64,000 nucleotides of DNA from assembly GCA_029862185.1 (NCBI GenBank), contig JAOTXX010000004.1:1-64000 (forward strand). The letters are read 5' to 3'. Both the position numbers and the translations under genes were made by a program. The DNA comes from Myxococcales bacterium. GTDB taxonomy: Bacteria > Myxococcota_A > Polyangia > Polyangiales > Houyiibacteriaceae. Numbering within the stretch: position 1 is the first letter of the stretch; each line of letters opens with the position of its first letter. The notes under the pieces are model-generated. The model saw only the letters and a program-made list of their open reading frames with translations. It made no database searches and was not told the origin of the DNA. Below, in pieces: positions 8,822-18,709 of this stretch.

Positions 8822-9718
8822 TCAGCTCCTCACTGAATAGGTTCCAACTAGATAGGCAGGGCCGCCGGGCGCGTCCCCCACAAACACACTGTCATCCTCG
8901 ATGTAGAGACCGACCCTGGCGGGAAGTACCAAAGGCTTGGTGAACTTCACATCGATCGATTCGAGCCGATTCACGTCACCGGAAAAGAGCGAACGGTTCA
9001 AACCTTCGATCGCGCGTGCCATCGTAGAGAACCCGTGATTGATGATGTTGCGGAAGCCGTTGGCGCGAGCGGCCGGCGGAATCCAATGGATTGGATTGAA
9101 GTCGCCGGTGAGCATGGCGAACTCCAGGCCTACGTGCGTGCCAAGCTTCCAGCGGGCCAGCTCCTTCGCCATGACCGGAACGCGTGGGCGGTCGTCCTTG
9201 CGCTTCGCGGATTTGTCGCCGCCTCCGAGCGGGACGATGCCGTACACGTCGCAAACGATCGCCTCGGGGTGAGTCGAGGTCGACGTCGTCGCGCGCTGAT
9301 GAATGACCGCGCGGCGTCCGTTGTCATCGATGTCGAGGAGCTGCACCTTGAGCTCATAGGGTTCACCCAGCGGAAGTGGCGCGTTCATCTGTAGCCGGCT
9401 GCCGCCATTGAGAACACGCTGGATCGGGTACTGGAGCCCTTCGATGCCGCGGGCCTGGAGCGGGAAGACCCATTGGGGGAACAGATGGGCAGGAACCTGG
9501 CCGCGATACCAGGCGGGGTCGCCGCCGACGTGCCGGATATAGTCGCGCACCAGATCGTCGGGCCTTGCAGGAACTCGCGCCGACACGATGGGGCCCGGGA
9601 CCTGAGCGGGCGCCTTGTTGGGCTGCCCGGACGCGCTCTTCACGGCAACGAACGCCGCGCGAGCAAGGGCGCCGAGCATCGGCCCCTGATGGAGGATGTA
9701 ACGCGTAGGTACCGCCAT
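8822..9718 (-). CDS. MaoC-like (R)-hydratase, HtdX-like
   Basis: GDFNPIHWIPPAARANGFRNIINHGF hydratase motif; upstream of FabG4-like gene. Confidence 0.8.
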   Translation of the reverse strand: MAVPTRYILHQGPMLGALARAAFVAVKSASGQPNKAPAQVPGPIVSARVPARPDDLVRDYIRHVGGDPAWYRGQVPAHLFPQWVFPLQARGIEGLQYPIQRVLNGGSRLQMNAPLPLGEPYELKVQLLDIDDNGRRAVIHQRATTSTSTHPEAIVCDVYGIVPLGGGDKSAKRKDDRPRVPVMAKELARWKLGTHVGLEFAMLTGDFNPIHWIPPAARANGFRNIINHGFSTMARAIEGLNRSLFSGDVNRLESIDVKFTKPLVLPARVGLYIEDDSVFVGDAPGGPAYLVGTYSVRS

Positions 9719-9773
9719 ATCGATTCTCCCGGCTTGCCGGTGCGGTGGAGCGCCTGCCGCCCGACCCGGTTCT

Positions 9774-9787
9774 CTACCATTTGGTAG
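9774..9787. promoter_or_regulatory. Palindromic operator candidate CTACCATTTGGTAG
   Basis: 6-bp inverted repeat in the 108-bp intergenic space between divergent genes 8822-9718 and 9827-11890. Confidence 0.4.
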
Positions 9788-9826
9788 GGAGCCGCGCAAA
9801 CCCGGTCGCGCTGCTAGGCTTACTCG

Positions 9827-11890
9827 ATGCCTAACCCGTTGATACAGCTCGGATTCGAGATCCCCTTCGACCAGATCGAGGCCGCGCACGTGGAACCGGC
9901 CATCGACGAGCTGCTAGCGCGATCGCGGGCGGCCATCGAGGGAATCGTGAAGAGTGAAACCCCTCGCAGTTACGCCAACACGCTGGGCGCCGTCGAGGAA
10001 GCCACCGAGAAGCTCGAACGAGCCTCGACCGTCGTCGGTCACCTGGAAAGCGTGGCAAGCAGCGAGGCGCTGCGCGCCGCCTACAATACGACCCATCCGA
10101 AAGTGAGCGCCTTCTGGTCGGAGCTCGCGATGAACGACGGGCTCTATCAGGCCGTGCGTGCGTTTGCGCAAACCGATGAAGCAGCGGCGCTTCCAGCGAC
10201 CGAGAGGCGCTTCTTGAAAAAGACGCTCGATGACTTTCGAAGGCATGGGGCCGAGCTCGATCCCGAAGACAAGGCGAAGCTCAAAGAGATCGAGATCGAG
10301 CTCACCAAGCTCACGACGGAGTTCTCCCAAAACGTCTTGGACGAGACCAATGCCTTCGAGCTCTTGGTCAGCGACGAAAGCAAGCTCGCGGGCTTACCTG
10401 ACAGCGCGAAGCAAGCGGCGGCAGAGAACGCGCGCGCAAAGGGCCTCGGGGGTTGGCGGTTCACGCTGCATGCGCCGAGCATGATCCCATTGCTGACCTA
10501 TTTGGACGACCCCAGCATCCGTGAGCATGTTTGGCGCGCCTACAACACGCGCGCGGTTTCCGGCGAACGCGATAATCGTAAGGTCATCGCAAGGATTCTT
10601 GAGCTTCGCCGCGCCAAGGCCGAGCTGCTTGGGTACGCCGATTTTGCGGACCTGGTGACCGAAGACCGAATGGCCAAAGCGGGCGCAAAGGCAAAGGCGT
10701 TCATCGACGATCTGCGCGAACGCACCGAGGAGGCGTTCCGCCGGGAGAATCGGGAGCTCGAGGCCTTTCGCAAAGACGTCGAAGGAAGCTCAGCACCCGC
10801 GCTCGAGCCCTGGGACATCGCCTATTACTCGGAGAAGCAGCGGCAGGCGAAGTACGACTTCAACGAGGAGGAGCTTCGGCCGTATTTCCCACTCGACCGC
10901 GTGCTCAAAGGCCTCTTCGCAACAGCGCAGGCGCTCTACGAAATCGAGATTGTCGAGCGAGGCGCCAAGGTCTGGGATCCGGAAGTGAAATCCTATGCCA
11001 TCCACGATCGAGATGGCACGATGATCGCCGCCTTCTATGTCGACCTGTTTCCGCGTGAGGACAAGCGCGGCGGCGCCTGGATGAACTCGCTGATCAGCGC
11101 TGCGTATCGTGAAGGGCAGGCGGTGCCACAGCTCGGGCTGTTTTGCGCCAACGTCAATCCACCGGTCGGTGGCAAACCCGCGCTCCTGACGCATCGTGAG
11201 GTCGAGACACTCTTTCACGAGTTCGGTCACTTGCTCCACCACTGCTTCAGCCGCGTGAGCGTGCGAAGCCTCGCAGGCACGAACGTCGCCTGGGACTTCG
11301 TGGAGCTGCCGTCGCAGATCATGGAGAACTGGTGTTGGGAGCGGAGCGGCCTCGATCTTTTTGCCGCGCACTATGAAACCGGCGAGCAGATCCCGGACGA
11401 ACTTTATCAGAAGATGGTTCGTGCGAGGACCTACCGCGCGGCCAACGCACAGATGCGGCAGCTGGGCTTTTCGGCCGTCGATCTCGCCCTCCATCAAAAC
11501 TACGATCCGGAGCGCGATGGCGGTGTCATGGCGTACGCGAGGGAGATCATCCAGGCGCATTCGGCGACCAAGCTTCCCGACGACTACGCGATGCTCGCGG
11601 GTTTCGGGCACGTCTTCGCGCACCCAACGGGCTATGCGTCCGGCTACTACAGCTACAAATGGGCCGAGGTGCTCGATGCCGACGCGTTCACGCGTTTCAA
11701 GCGGGAGGGCATCACCAATCCCGAGGTCGGGCGCGCGTTCCGTGATGCGATCCTATCCAAGGGCAACAGCGAAGAAGCGGAGAAGCTTTATGAGGACTTC
11801 ATGGGGAGGGAGCCAGAGCTTGATCCCTTGCTCGAGCGGACCGGGCTGCTTCCCAGTGAAGCCCGTGCCGCGCGTGGCCCACGGAGCTGA
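9827..11890 (+). CDS. M3 family oligopeptidase (oligopeptidase A-like)
   Basis: HEFGHLLHHCFS zinc motif; length and overall sequence typical of PrlC/OpdA. Confidence 0.9.
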   Translation: MPNPLIQLGFEIPFDQIEAAHVEPAIDELLARSRAAIEGIVKSETPRSYANTLGAVEEATEKLERASTVVGHLESVASSEALRAAYNTTHPKVSAFWSELAMNDGLYQAVRAFAQTDEAAALPATERRFLKKTLDDFRRHGAELDPEDKAKLKEIEIELTKLTTEFSQNVLDETNAFELLVSDESKLAGLPDSAKQAAAENARAKGLGGWRFTLHAPSMIPLLTYLDDPSIREHVWRAYNTRAVSGERDNRKVIARILELRRAKAELLGYADFADLVTEDRMAKAGAKAKAFIDDLRERTEEAFRRENRELEAFRKDVEGSSAPALEPWDIAYYSEKQRQAKYDFNEEELRPYFPLDRVLKGLFATAQALYEIEIVERGAKVWDPEVKSYAIHDRDGTMIAAFYVDLFPREDKRGGAWMNSLISAAYREGQAVPQLGLFCANVNPPVGGKPALLTHREVETLFHEFGHLLHHCFSRVSVRSLAGTNVAWDFVELPSQIMENWCWERSGLDLFAAHYETGEQIPDELYQKMVRARTYRAANAQMRQLGFSAVDLALHQNYDPERDGGVMAYAREIIQAHSATKLPDDYAMLAGFGHVFAHPTGYASGYYSYKWAEVLDADAFTRFKREGITNPEVGRAFRDAILSKGNSEEAEKLYEDFMGREPELDPLLERTGLLPSEARAARGPRS

Positions 11891-11901
11891 CCGTTGCCTG
11901 G

Positions 11902-12504
11902 CTACTCCGCGACGGCACGCAGGTCGACGGACACGGCGATGTCGTTCGCGACTTTCAGCCGTACAATCGACGGAACCGAGACATCGTGATCTTCGAGCAC
12001 CACGTTGAACTCGGATTTGATTCGAAGCTGCTTGCCGGACCAATTCACGGTTCCTTTGGCGATGACGGGCTTGCTGACCCCGTGAGCGGTGAACTTGCCC
12101 TTGACCTGAACCTTGCGGTCCTTGCCTGACTTGAGCTCCGGCGAGTCCTTCTTGCCGAGGATGACTTCCGTGATCTCGAAATGGATGTTCGGTGTCTTCT
12201 TCGCGTCGAGCCAGCCGTCCCCCTGGAGGTGCTCGTCGCGGAGATCGTTGCCTGTCCGCAACGACGCCACGGAGACCTTGAACGAGCCGGTCGTCTTGGT
12301 GATGTCTGCTGGATCGACGCTGAGGCTACCGCTGACTTTCGAGCTCTTGCCTACCATCGTCTCGAGCGGAGCGTCCGAGACGAAGGTCGCTTTGCTCTTG
12401 CCGTCCGCCCGTACGACAAAGGTCGTCGCGTCGGCCTGAGAGACCGCCGGCATCGCCATGCACGCGGCCAAGATCAGACTGACTCCGGTAGCATTCTGCA
12501 TCAT
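11902..12504 (-). CDS. YceI family periplasmic protein
   Basis: Signal peptide; LQGDGWLDAKKTPNIHFEIT; KVKGKFTAHGVSKPV. Confidence 0.88.
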   Translation of the reverse strand: MMQNATGVSLILAACMAMPAVSQADATTFVVRADGKSKATFVSDAPLETMVGKSSKVSGSLSVDPADITKTTGSFKVSVASLRTGNDLRDEHLQGDGWLDAKKTPNIHFEITEVILGKKDSPELKSGKDRKVQVKGKFTAHGVSKPVIAKGTVNWSGKQLRIKSEFNVVLEDHDVSVPSIVRLKVANDIAVSVDLRAVAE

Positions 12505-12562
12505 TCGCTCGTTCCCCTTTCCTCAAGTATGCCGGTTTTGGACGGCCGCTTCACCCCCGTAT

Positions 12563-14155
12563 TCACGCGGCCGCCACAATCCGGGCGGTCTCGTTGAAGC
12601 TCCAACTCTCGTTGTCCCGCTCCGCCCGGCCGAGCTCCCACTCGTCCCGAAACAGGGCCACCGGGCGATTGTCTCGATCGACGACGGCCATCGGGACTCG
12701 CTTGGCCTTGAGCTCCGCGCAGTCGGCGGCGCCGGTCACCCAGCGCGCGTGCTGATAGGGAAGAAGGTCGAAGGTCACCCTGGCGCCATACTCGTGCTCG
12801 AGACGAAACATGAGCACGTCGAACTGCAGGCGACCCACAACGCCGCACACCGGATCTTTCTCGCGGCCCGGTTCCATGAAGAGCTGAACGGTGCCTTCTT
12901 CGGAAAGCTCTTGAATGCCTTTTTGGAGCTGTTTGCGTTTGAGCGGATCGAGGAGCTGCAAACGCCCAAAGTGTTCCGGAGAGAACTGCGGAACCGCGTC
13001 GAAGCTCATGGGGCCGTTCGTCGAAAGGGTGTCGCCGATTCGAAAGAGCCCAGGGTCGTATAGGCCCACGATGTCGCCCGCATAGGCCTCCTTCACACTC
13101 TCGCGTTCCTGCGCGAAGAATTGCTCAGCACGATTGAGGCGGATCTCTTTTCCGAGTCGGAAGTGGTGGACGCGCATGCCTCCTTCGAACTTTCCGGAGC
13201 AGATGCGCGCGAACGCGATACGATCCCTGTGAGACGGGTCCATGTTGGCCTGCACCTTGAATACGAACGCGCTGAAGCGATCGTCGTCCGGGCTGACGGT
13301 GACGTCTCCAGTTGCTTTGCGCGCGCCCGGCGGGGGGCAAAGGCCCTTGAACGAACGTAAGAAGGGCTCGACTCCGAAGTTGTTGAGTGCGCTGCCGAAG
13401 AACACAGGCGTGATCTCACCCGCGAGAAATCGCGCTTCGTCCCACTCTTCGCCTGCACCGTCGAGAAGCTCCACCTCGTCGCGAAGGGTTTGCGCGGCTT
13501 CTTCGCCGAGCAGAGCGTCGAGCTCGGGGTCTTCGAGGCCGGTGACCTTCATGATCGCGCGCTTGGATTGGCCCTCGGACGAACGCTCGAAACGAATGAC
13601 GAGCTTGTTGATACGATCGTAGACCCCTTGAAACAAATCGCCGCTCCCGATCGGCCAGGTGAACGGCACCGTACTCACGCCGAGCACCTCTTCGACCTCG
13701 CTCATCAAGGCGAAGGCGTCGCGCGCGGGGCGATCCATCTTGTTGATGAACGTCACGACCGGCGTGTTGCGCAGGCGGCAAACGTGAAAGAGCTTACGTG
13801 TCTGAGGCTCGACGCCTCTCGCGGCGTCGAGAATCATGATGCCGCAGTCGGCCGCCATCAAAGTTCGATACGTGTCCTCGCTGAAATCGTTGTGACCCGG
13901 TGTGTCGAGCAGGTTCCAGCGGATGTCGTCGTACTCGAACTGCAACACCGAAGTCGTGACCGAGATGCCGCGCTGCTTTTCGAGCGCCATCCAATCGCTG
14001 ACCGCAGACCGCTTTGCCTTGCGCGACTTGACGGCGCCGGCTGCATGAATGGCGCCCCCGTAAAGCAGCAGCTTTTCGGTCAAAGTCGTCTTGCCGGCGT
14101 CCGGATGCGAGATGATCGCGAATGTGCGCCGCCGTTGGTATTCGTTCTGGCCCAT
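12563..14155 (-). CDS. prfC: Peptide chain release factor 3
   Basis: AIISHPDAGKTTLTEKLLLYGGAI, DTPGHNDFSEDTYRTL, NKMDRPARDAF. Confidence 0.95.
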   Translation of the reverse strand: MGQNEYQRRRTFAIISHPDAGKTTLTEKLLLYGGAIHAAGAVKSRKAKRSAVSDWMALEKQRGISVTTSVLQFEYDDIRWNLLDTPGHNDFSEDTYRTLMAADCGIMILDAARGVEPQTRKLFHVCRLRNTPVVTFINKMDRPARDAFALMSEVEEVLGVSTVPFTWPIGSGDLFQGVYDRINKLVIRFERSSEGQSKRAIMKVTGLEDPELDALLGEEAAQTLRDEVELLDGAGEEWDEARFLAGEITPVFFGSALNNFGVEPFLRSFKGLCPPPGARKATGDVTVSPDDDRFSAFVFKVQANMDPSHRDRIAFARICSGKFEGGMRVHHFRLGKEIRLNRAEQFFAQERESVKEAYAGDIVGLYDPGLFRIGDTLSTNGPMSFDAVPQFSPEHFGRLQLLDPLKRKQLQKGIQELSEEGTVQLFMEPGREKDPVCGVVGRLQFDVLMFRLEHEYGARVTFDLLPYQHARWVTGAADCAELKAKRVPMAVVDRDNRPVALFRDEWELGRAERDNESWSFNETARIVAAA

Positions 14156-14225
14156 GCCCCGGCGCCAAGATAGTCACTGTGCTCGGTTGCGCCAGTCTGC
14201 GAACGTGCTGAGATGCGCGCTGCCA

Positions 14226-15167
14226 ATGGCGGGGCTATTTCCAGAAATCGAGCCGTACGATACGGGCCACCTTCAGGTCGATGAGCTGCACTCCGTTTAC
14301 TTCGAGCAATGCGGAAATCCTCAGGGAAAGCCGGCCCTCTTTGTGCATGGAGGGCCTGGCGGCGGCGCGAACTCCGTGCACCGCCGGTTCTGGGACCCTG
14401 CCGTCTACCGCATCATTCTCTTCGATCAGCGCGGCTGCGGCCGCAGCACGCCTCACGCAGAGCTGCGAAACAACACTACCTGGGATCTAGTCCAGGACAT
14501 GGAGCGAATCAGGGAGCACCTCGACATCCAGCGATGGCAGTTGTTTGGCGGCTCCTGGGGGAGCACGCTCAGTTTGACCTATGCCCAGCAGCACCCCGAT
14601 CGCGTGTCTGACATGGTGTTGCGCGGCATCTTTCTACTCCGGCAACGCGAGATCGACTGGTACTATCAGGAAGGCGCGAGCCGGATCTTCCCGGAGGCAT
14701 GGGAGAAGTATCTCGAGCCGATTCCCAGAGAAGAGCGGGGCAACCTGGTGGACGCCTACTACCGCCGCCTCACGAGCCGCGATCGAGCCGAACGGATTCG
14801 GGCCGCTCGCGCGTGGAGCATGTGGGAAGGCAGTACGAGCAGGCTCGTCCCCGACCCGGAGTTGATCGCACGGACCGGCGACGAAACGTTCGCCGAAGCG
14901 TTCGCGCGAATCGAGTGCCACTACTTCGTCAACGGCGGCTTCTTTCAAGACGAGAATCAGCTGCTGAACGACGTCGACCGCATCCAACACATTCCGACGC
15001 TCATCGTTCAAGGCCGCTACGACATCGTCTGCCCCGCCGAAAGCGCCTACGAGCTCCACCGCGCCCTGCCCAACAGCACCCTCGAAATCGCCCCCCGCTC
15101 CGGCCACTCCGCCCTAGAACCCGAAATCACCTCACTGCTCGTAAGGGGACACTCTCCTACCCCCTAA
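14226..15167 (+). CDS. pip: Proline iminopeptidase
   Basis: FVHGGPGGGAN, DQRGCGRSTPH, FGGSWGSTLSLTYAQQHP; C-terminal residues RGHSPTP read from a repeat arm. Confidence 0.92.
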   Translation: MAGLFPEIEPYDTGHLQVDELHSVYFEQCGNPQGKPALFVHGGPGGGANSVHRRFWDPAVYRIILFDQRGCGRSTPHAELRNNTTWDLVQDMERIREHLDIQRWQLFGGSWGSTLSLTYAQQHPDRVSDMVLRGIFLLRQREIDWYYQEGASRIFPEAWEKYLEPIPREERGNLVDAYYRRLTSRDRAERIRAARAWSMWEGSTSRLVPDPELIARTGDETFAEAFARIECHYFVNGGFFQDENQLLNDVDRIQHIPTLIVQGRYDIVCPAESAYELHRALPNSTLEIAPRSGHSALEPEITSLLVRGHSPTP

Positions 15168-15320
15168 CGTCCCGCAACCACTGCGATCCCCCGGCAAAGA
15201 TCGCAGCGCCCCAGGCGTGACCGCGAGTATTCCGCCACGAGATCGGGAAAGGTCGCGCTGCGATCTTTGCCTGAGAAACCGCGTGATTACAGGGGGTTGG
15301 AGGGTAGGAGAGTGTCCCTA
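15144..15320. repeat. Nested-palindrome element between convergent genes
   Basis: 17-bp perfect inverted repeat (15146-15162 / 15302-15318) enclosing a 16-bp perfect inverted repeat (15193-15208 / 15256-15271). Confidence 0.85.
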
Positions 15321-16991
15321 TCTTGAGAACTTGCGGTATTTGATTCGGTGGGGGACGTCGGCGTCGGTGCCTAGGCGGGCTTTGCGGTCGGCGGCGTAGT
15401 CGGCGTAGGAGCCTTCGTGCCAGACGACCCGGCTGTCGCCTTCGAAGGCGAGGATGTGGGTGCAGATGCGGTCGAGGTACCAGCGATCATGGCTGATGAT
15501 CATCGCGCAGCCGGGGAAAGCGAGGATCGCTTCTTCGAGTGAGCGCAAGGTGTCGACATCGATGTCGTTAGTCGGCTCATCGAGGAGCAAGACGTTGCCG
15601 CCGCTCTTGAGGAGCTTGGCGAGGTGCACGCGATTTCGCTCGCCGCCGCTCAGGTTCTTCACTGGCTTTTGCTGATCGCTGCCGCGGAAATTGAACCAAC
15701 CGACATAGGCACGCGACTTCACCGTACCGCCACCCACGTCGATTTCGTCGGCGCCGTCCGTGATCTCCTTGAACACATTGTTGCTGTCGTCGAGCGAATC
15801 GCGGCTCTGATCAACATACGAGAGCGCGACGGTTTCACCGACGGTCACGGTCCCGGAGTCAGGCGTCTCCTCGCCAACCAGCATTCGGAACAAGGTCGTC
15901 TTGCCCGCACCGTTTGGCCCGACGATGCCGACGATCGCCCCGCGCGGCACGATGAAGCTCAGGTCTTCGAACAGGAGCTTGTCGCCGTAGCCCTTGCTCA
16001 CCCCGTTGACCTCGAACACCTGCGTGCCCAGCCGCGGCCCCGGGGGGATTCGGATTTCGTTGGCATCGCCGCGAGCCTTGGCCGCGTCGGCCACCAAGCT
16101 TTCGAAGGCCGTGATGCGGGCCTTGCTTTTGGCCTGCCGAGCCTTCGGCGACGACCGCACCCACTCCAACTCCCGCGCGATCTTCCGCTTTCGAGAGCTG
16201 TCTTTCTTCTCTTCTTGGCCGAGTCGCGCCTCCTTGGCTTCGAGCCACTGCGTGTAGTTGCCATGAAACGGGTGCGCCTCGCCGCGGTCCAGCTCCAGGA
16301 TCCACTCCACGATCTCGTCCAAGAAGTACCGGTCATGGGTGACCAAGATCACGCAACCCGGATACTTTTGGAGGTATCCCTGCAACCAAGCGACCGATTC
16401 GGCATCGAGATGGTTGGTCGGCTCGTCGAGCAATAAGAGCTCCGGTTTCTCCAGCAACAAGCGACAGAGCGCGACCCTGCGCTTCTCACCACCCGAAAGC
16501 GTCTTCGGGTCCGCGTCGGCCGGAGGCAGGCGAAGTGCGTCCATGGCGATCTCGAGCGTGCTCTCGAGGTTCCAACCGTCGACAGCATCGATCTTGTCTT
16601 GAAGCGCTCCCTGCCTGTCGAGCAGCTTCGCCATCTCCTCGTCGCTCATCGGCTCGCCCAGCTTCATGCTTAGCTCGTTGAACTCGTCGAGAATCGCGCG
16701 CACCGAAGAGACACCGGCTTGCACCGCTTCCAAGACCGTCTTGGCGTCACCGAGATCCGGCTCCTGCGGCAGGTAGCCCACGTGGGCGCCCGGACGAATC
16801 CAGGCCTCGCCGGTGAAGCTGTCATCCACGCCCGCCATGATGCGAAGCAAAGTCGACTTGCCGGTGCCGTTCACACCGATGACCCCTATCTTCGCGTTCG
16901 GAAGGAACGAAAGGTAGAGGTCTTCGATGATCTTCTTATCCGGGGGATGAACTTTCGTAACCCCCTTCATCGTGAAGATGAATTCTGCCAT
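15318..16991 (-). CDS. ettA: ABC-F family energy-dependent translational throttle protein EttA
   Basis: Two ABC ATPase domains (GVNGTGKST, GPNGAGKTT, LSGGEKRRV, LSGGERNRV); C-terminus RIKYRKFSR. Confidence 0.93.
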   Translation of the reverse strand: MAEFIFTMKGVTKVHPPDKKIIEDLYLSFLPNAKIGVIGVNGTGKSTLLRIMAGVDDSFTGEAWIRPGAHVGYLPQEPDLGDAKTVLEAVQAGVSSVRAILDEFNELSMKLGEPMSDEEMAKLLDRQGALQDKIDAVDGWNLESTLEIAMDALRLPPADADPKTLSGGEKRRVALCRLLLEKPELLLLDEPTNHLDAESVAWLQGYLQKYPGCVILVTHDRYFLDEIVEWILELDRGEAHPFHGNYTQWLEAKEARLGQEEKKDSSRKRKIARELEWVRSSPKARQAKSKARITAFESLVADAAKARGDANEIRIPPGPRLGTQVFEVNGVSKGYGDKLLFEDLSFIVPRGAIVGIVGPNGAGKTTLFRMLVGEETPDSGTVTVGETVALSYVDQSRDSLDDSNNVFKEITDGADEIDVGGGTVKSRAYVGWFNFRGSDQQKPVKNLSGGERNRVHLAKLLKSGGNVLLLDEPTNDIDVDTLRSLEEAILAFPGCAMIISHDRWYLDRICTHILAFEGDSRVVWHEGSYADYAADRKARLGTDADVPHRIKYRKFSR

Positions 16992-16994
16992 GAG

Positions 16995-18611
16995 TTATTG
17001 AGCGGCGCGTCTCCTGGTCAGCCACATAGCAACGAAGCAGAGCGCGATCCAACCGAGGGACGCGCTCTTCGCCGCGCTCACTCTGCAACCGTCCGAGGTG
17101 CTCGCATCACCGCTTGGTCCGCCCTTCCCGTTGCCCGGGTCCGCCTTGCCTTTCGGCGCCGCTTCCACCGCACCCGCTTTGAGGTCGAGCTCTGGGATGT
17201 CGGTCTGGATCAAGCCAGGCAGCCGATTGGTCAGCGTCTTGCCAGTGATCCCCTTGAGTGCGGTGTTCCCCGCGGCAAAGGGCCTCGGCGTCGGGCCACC
17301 GGGCGGTCCACCCCAGGTGCCACGCTGTGGGTTCTCGCACGCGATCGGTTCTTCCCAGCGGTGCAAGATCACGTAGCGCCCCTGGAAGTTGTTGACGCTC
17401 GACGCCTGCGCGCGCCGTTCTCCGAGGTCGCCCTTTTGATCGGGCATCCCACGACCGCCGACGATCGGGCCCGCCGCGCGAAACACGAGGTCCTCGTCGA
17501 GCCCGTCCTTGTCGTAGCGGTAGTGCAAACGCGTGAGCACGAAGCCGTAGGGCTGCCACGACGGCCGCCGCCTGCGCTGCGGCACCACACCGGGGATGTC
17601 GGAGTAAGGATCCTGCTCGCCCGGCACGATCACGTCGCCACCGAGCGTCGCGAGCTCATCGGGCCTCAGCGGGGGCTCTGGACAGGGATCGCAAGTGGTC
17701 GCGTCCCATGCGTATTCCGTCACCACGGCGCCGGGGTTCTTCTCGACCGTTCGCTCGAAAAGCGCGTCGTAGAACGCCCCGAAGGTCTTGCGAACGCTGT
17801 CTTCGACGCGGATGTTGGTCGGGATCGACGCGTTCTTGTAGTTGGCCACCTCGTAGCGCTGCTGCTTGCCGAGGATGTGAACGATCAAATCCTGCTTGCC
17901 CGCGCTGTTGAGCAGCCCAAGTCGCACCGGCAGCGTGAAGGTCGGCGCATCGTAGTGGAACCGCAGAGGCGACAGCACCGCCTTGCCATCGCGGAACGTC
18001 ACCTTCTCCGCATCGACTTTCGCCACGAAGAACTTGGTGTTCTGCTCGACATATGGACGAAGCACCGCGTTGGCGCCCTTCGGAATGTTGTATTCGTTTT
18101 TGCGAAGCCACTTGTCGAGGCCGCCCGAATCCTTAGCGCTCAAGATGACGATGTCGTATTCGGCCACCTTGAACTGCGCTTCGATGGTCACCCCATATTT
18201 CGAGTCGTCTTCGGCGTCTGCGCTCGACTTGGCCCTTCGCGCCATCGGCGCACCCGCAGCCATCTCGTAGACGACCATCGGACGGCAGGGATCCTGTTCC
18301 CAGTACTCGACCAGGCGCGGCGCCGCGAGCTTGTCGACCCGCGAAAAGATCTCCGGCGGCAAGGTCTTCACGTTCTCTTCCTGCAGAACGACCGGCACCG
18401 GCACAATCATCGCAAAGTCTTCGGGCGGCCCCTGGTAGTTGTTCTGCATCGAGAGGACGGTCCGCGTACCCTCGCGCATCATGACGACCATGGTCGCGTT
18501 GTTATAGAGCGAGGCATCGGCCCCGCTCACGTAAAATCCACAAAATGCGCGCGACGTCGTCGGCCAGGCCATGGCCACGCACAAACCTAAAACAGCGATT
18601 GCTTGCTTCAT
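16995..18611 (-). CDS. DUF2330-like secreted protein with MYXO-CTERM-like tail
   Basis: Signal peptide then FCGFYVSGADASLYNNATMVVMMREGTRTVLSMQNNYQGPPEDFAMIVPVP; C-term GCRVSAAKSASLGWIALCFVAMWLTRRRAAQ. Confidence 0.8.
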   Translation of the reverse strand: MKQAIAVLGLCVAMAWPTTSRAFCGFYVSGADASLYNNATMVVMMREGTRTVLSMQNNYQGPPEDFAMIVPVPVVLQEENVKTLPPEIFSRVDKLAAPRLVEYWEQDPCRPMVVYEMAAGAPMARRAKSSADAEDDSKYGVTIEAQFKVAEYDIVILSAKDSGGLDKWLRKNEYNIPKGANAVLRPYVEQNTKFFVAKVDAEKVTFRDGKAVLSPLRFHYDAPTFTLPVRLGLLNSAGKQDLIVHILGKQQRYEVANYKNASIPTNIRVEDSVRKTFGAFYDALFERTVEKNPGAVVTEYAWDATTCDPCPEPPLRPDELATLGGDVIVPGEQDPYSDIPGVVPQRRRRPSWQPYGFVLTRLHYRYDKDGLDEDLVFRAAGPIVGGRGMPDQKGDLGERRAQASSVNNFQGRYVILHRWEEPIACENPQRGTWGGPPGGPTPRPFAAGNTALKGITGKTLTNRLPGLIQTDIPELDLKAGAVEAAPKGKADPGNGKGGPSGDASTSDGCRVSAAKSASLGWIALCFVAMWLTRRRAAQ

Positions 18612-18709
18612 CGAATGTTCCTCACTTGCCCAGGTAGACGCACGAGTCCGCAATTCGGATCTATTTTGCGAAAACCTGGGCGATTAGCGTGAGATCAGCT
18701 GGATCGCGA

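Noticed and set aside
16719-18590. 623-aa plus-strand ORF
   Set aside because: Shadow ORF opposite ettA and the DUF2330 gene; composition is Arg/His-rich as expected for antisense of GC-rich coding DNA
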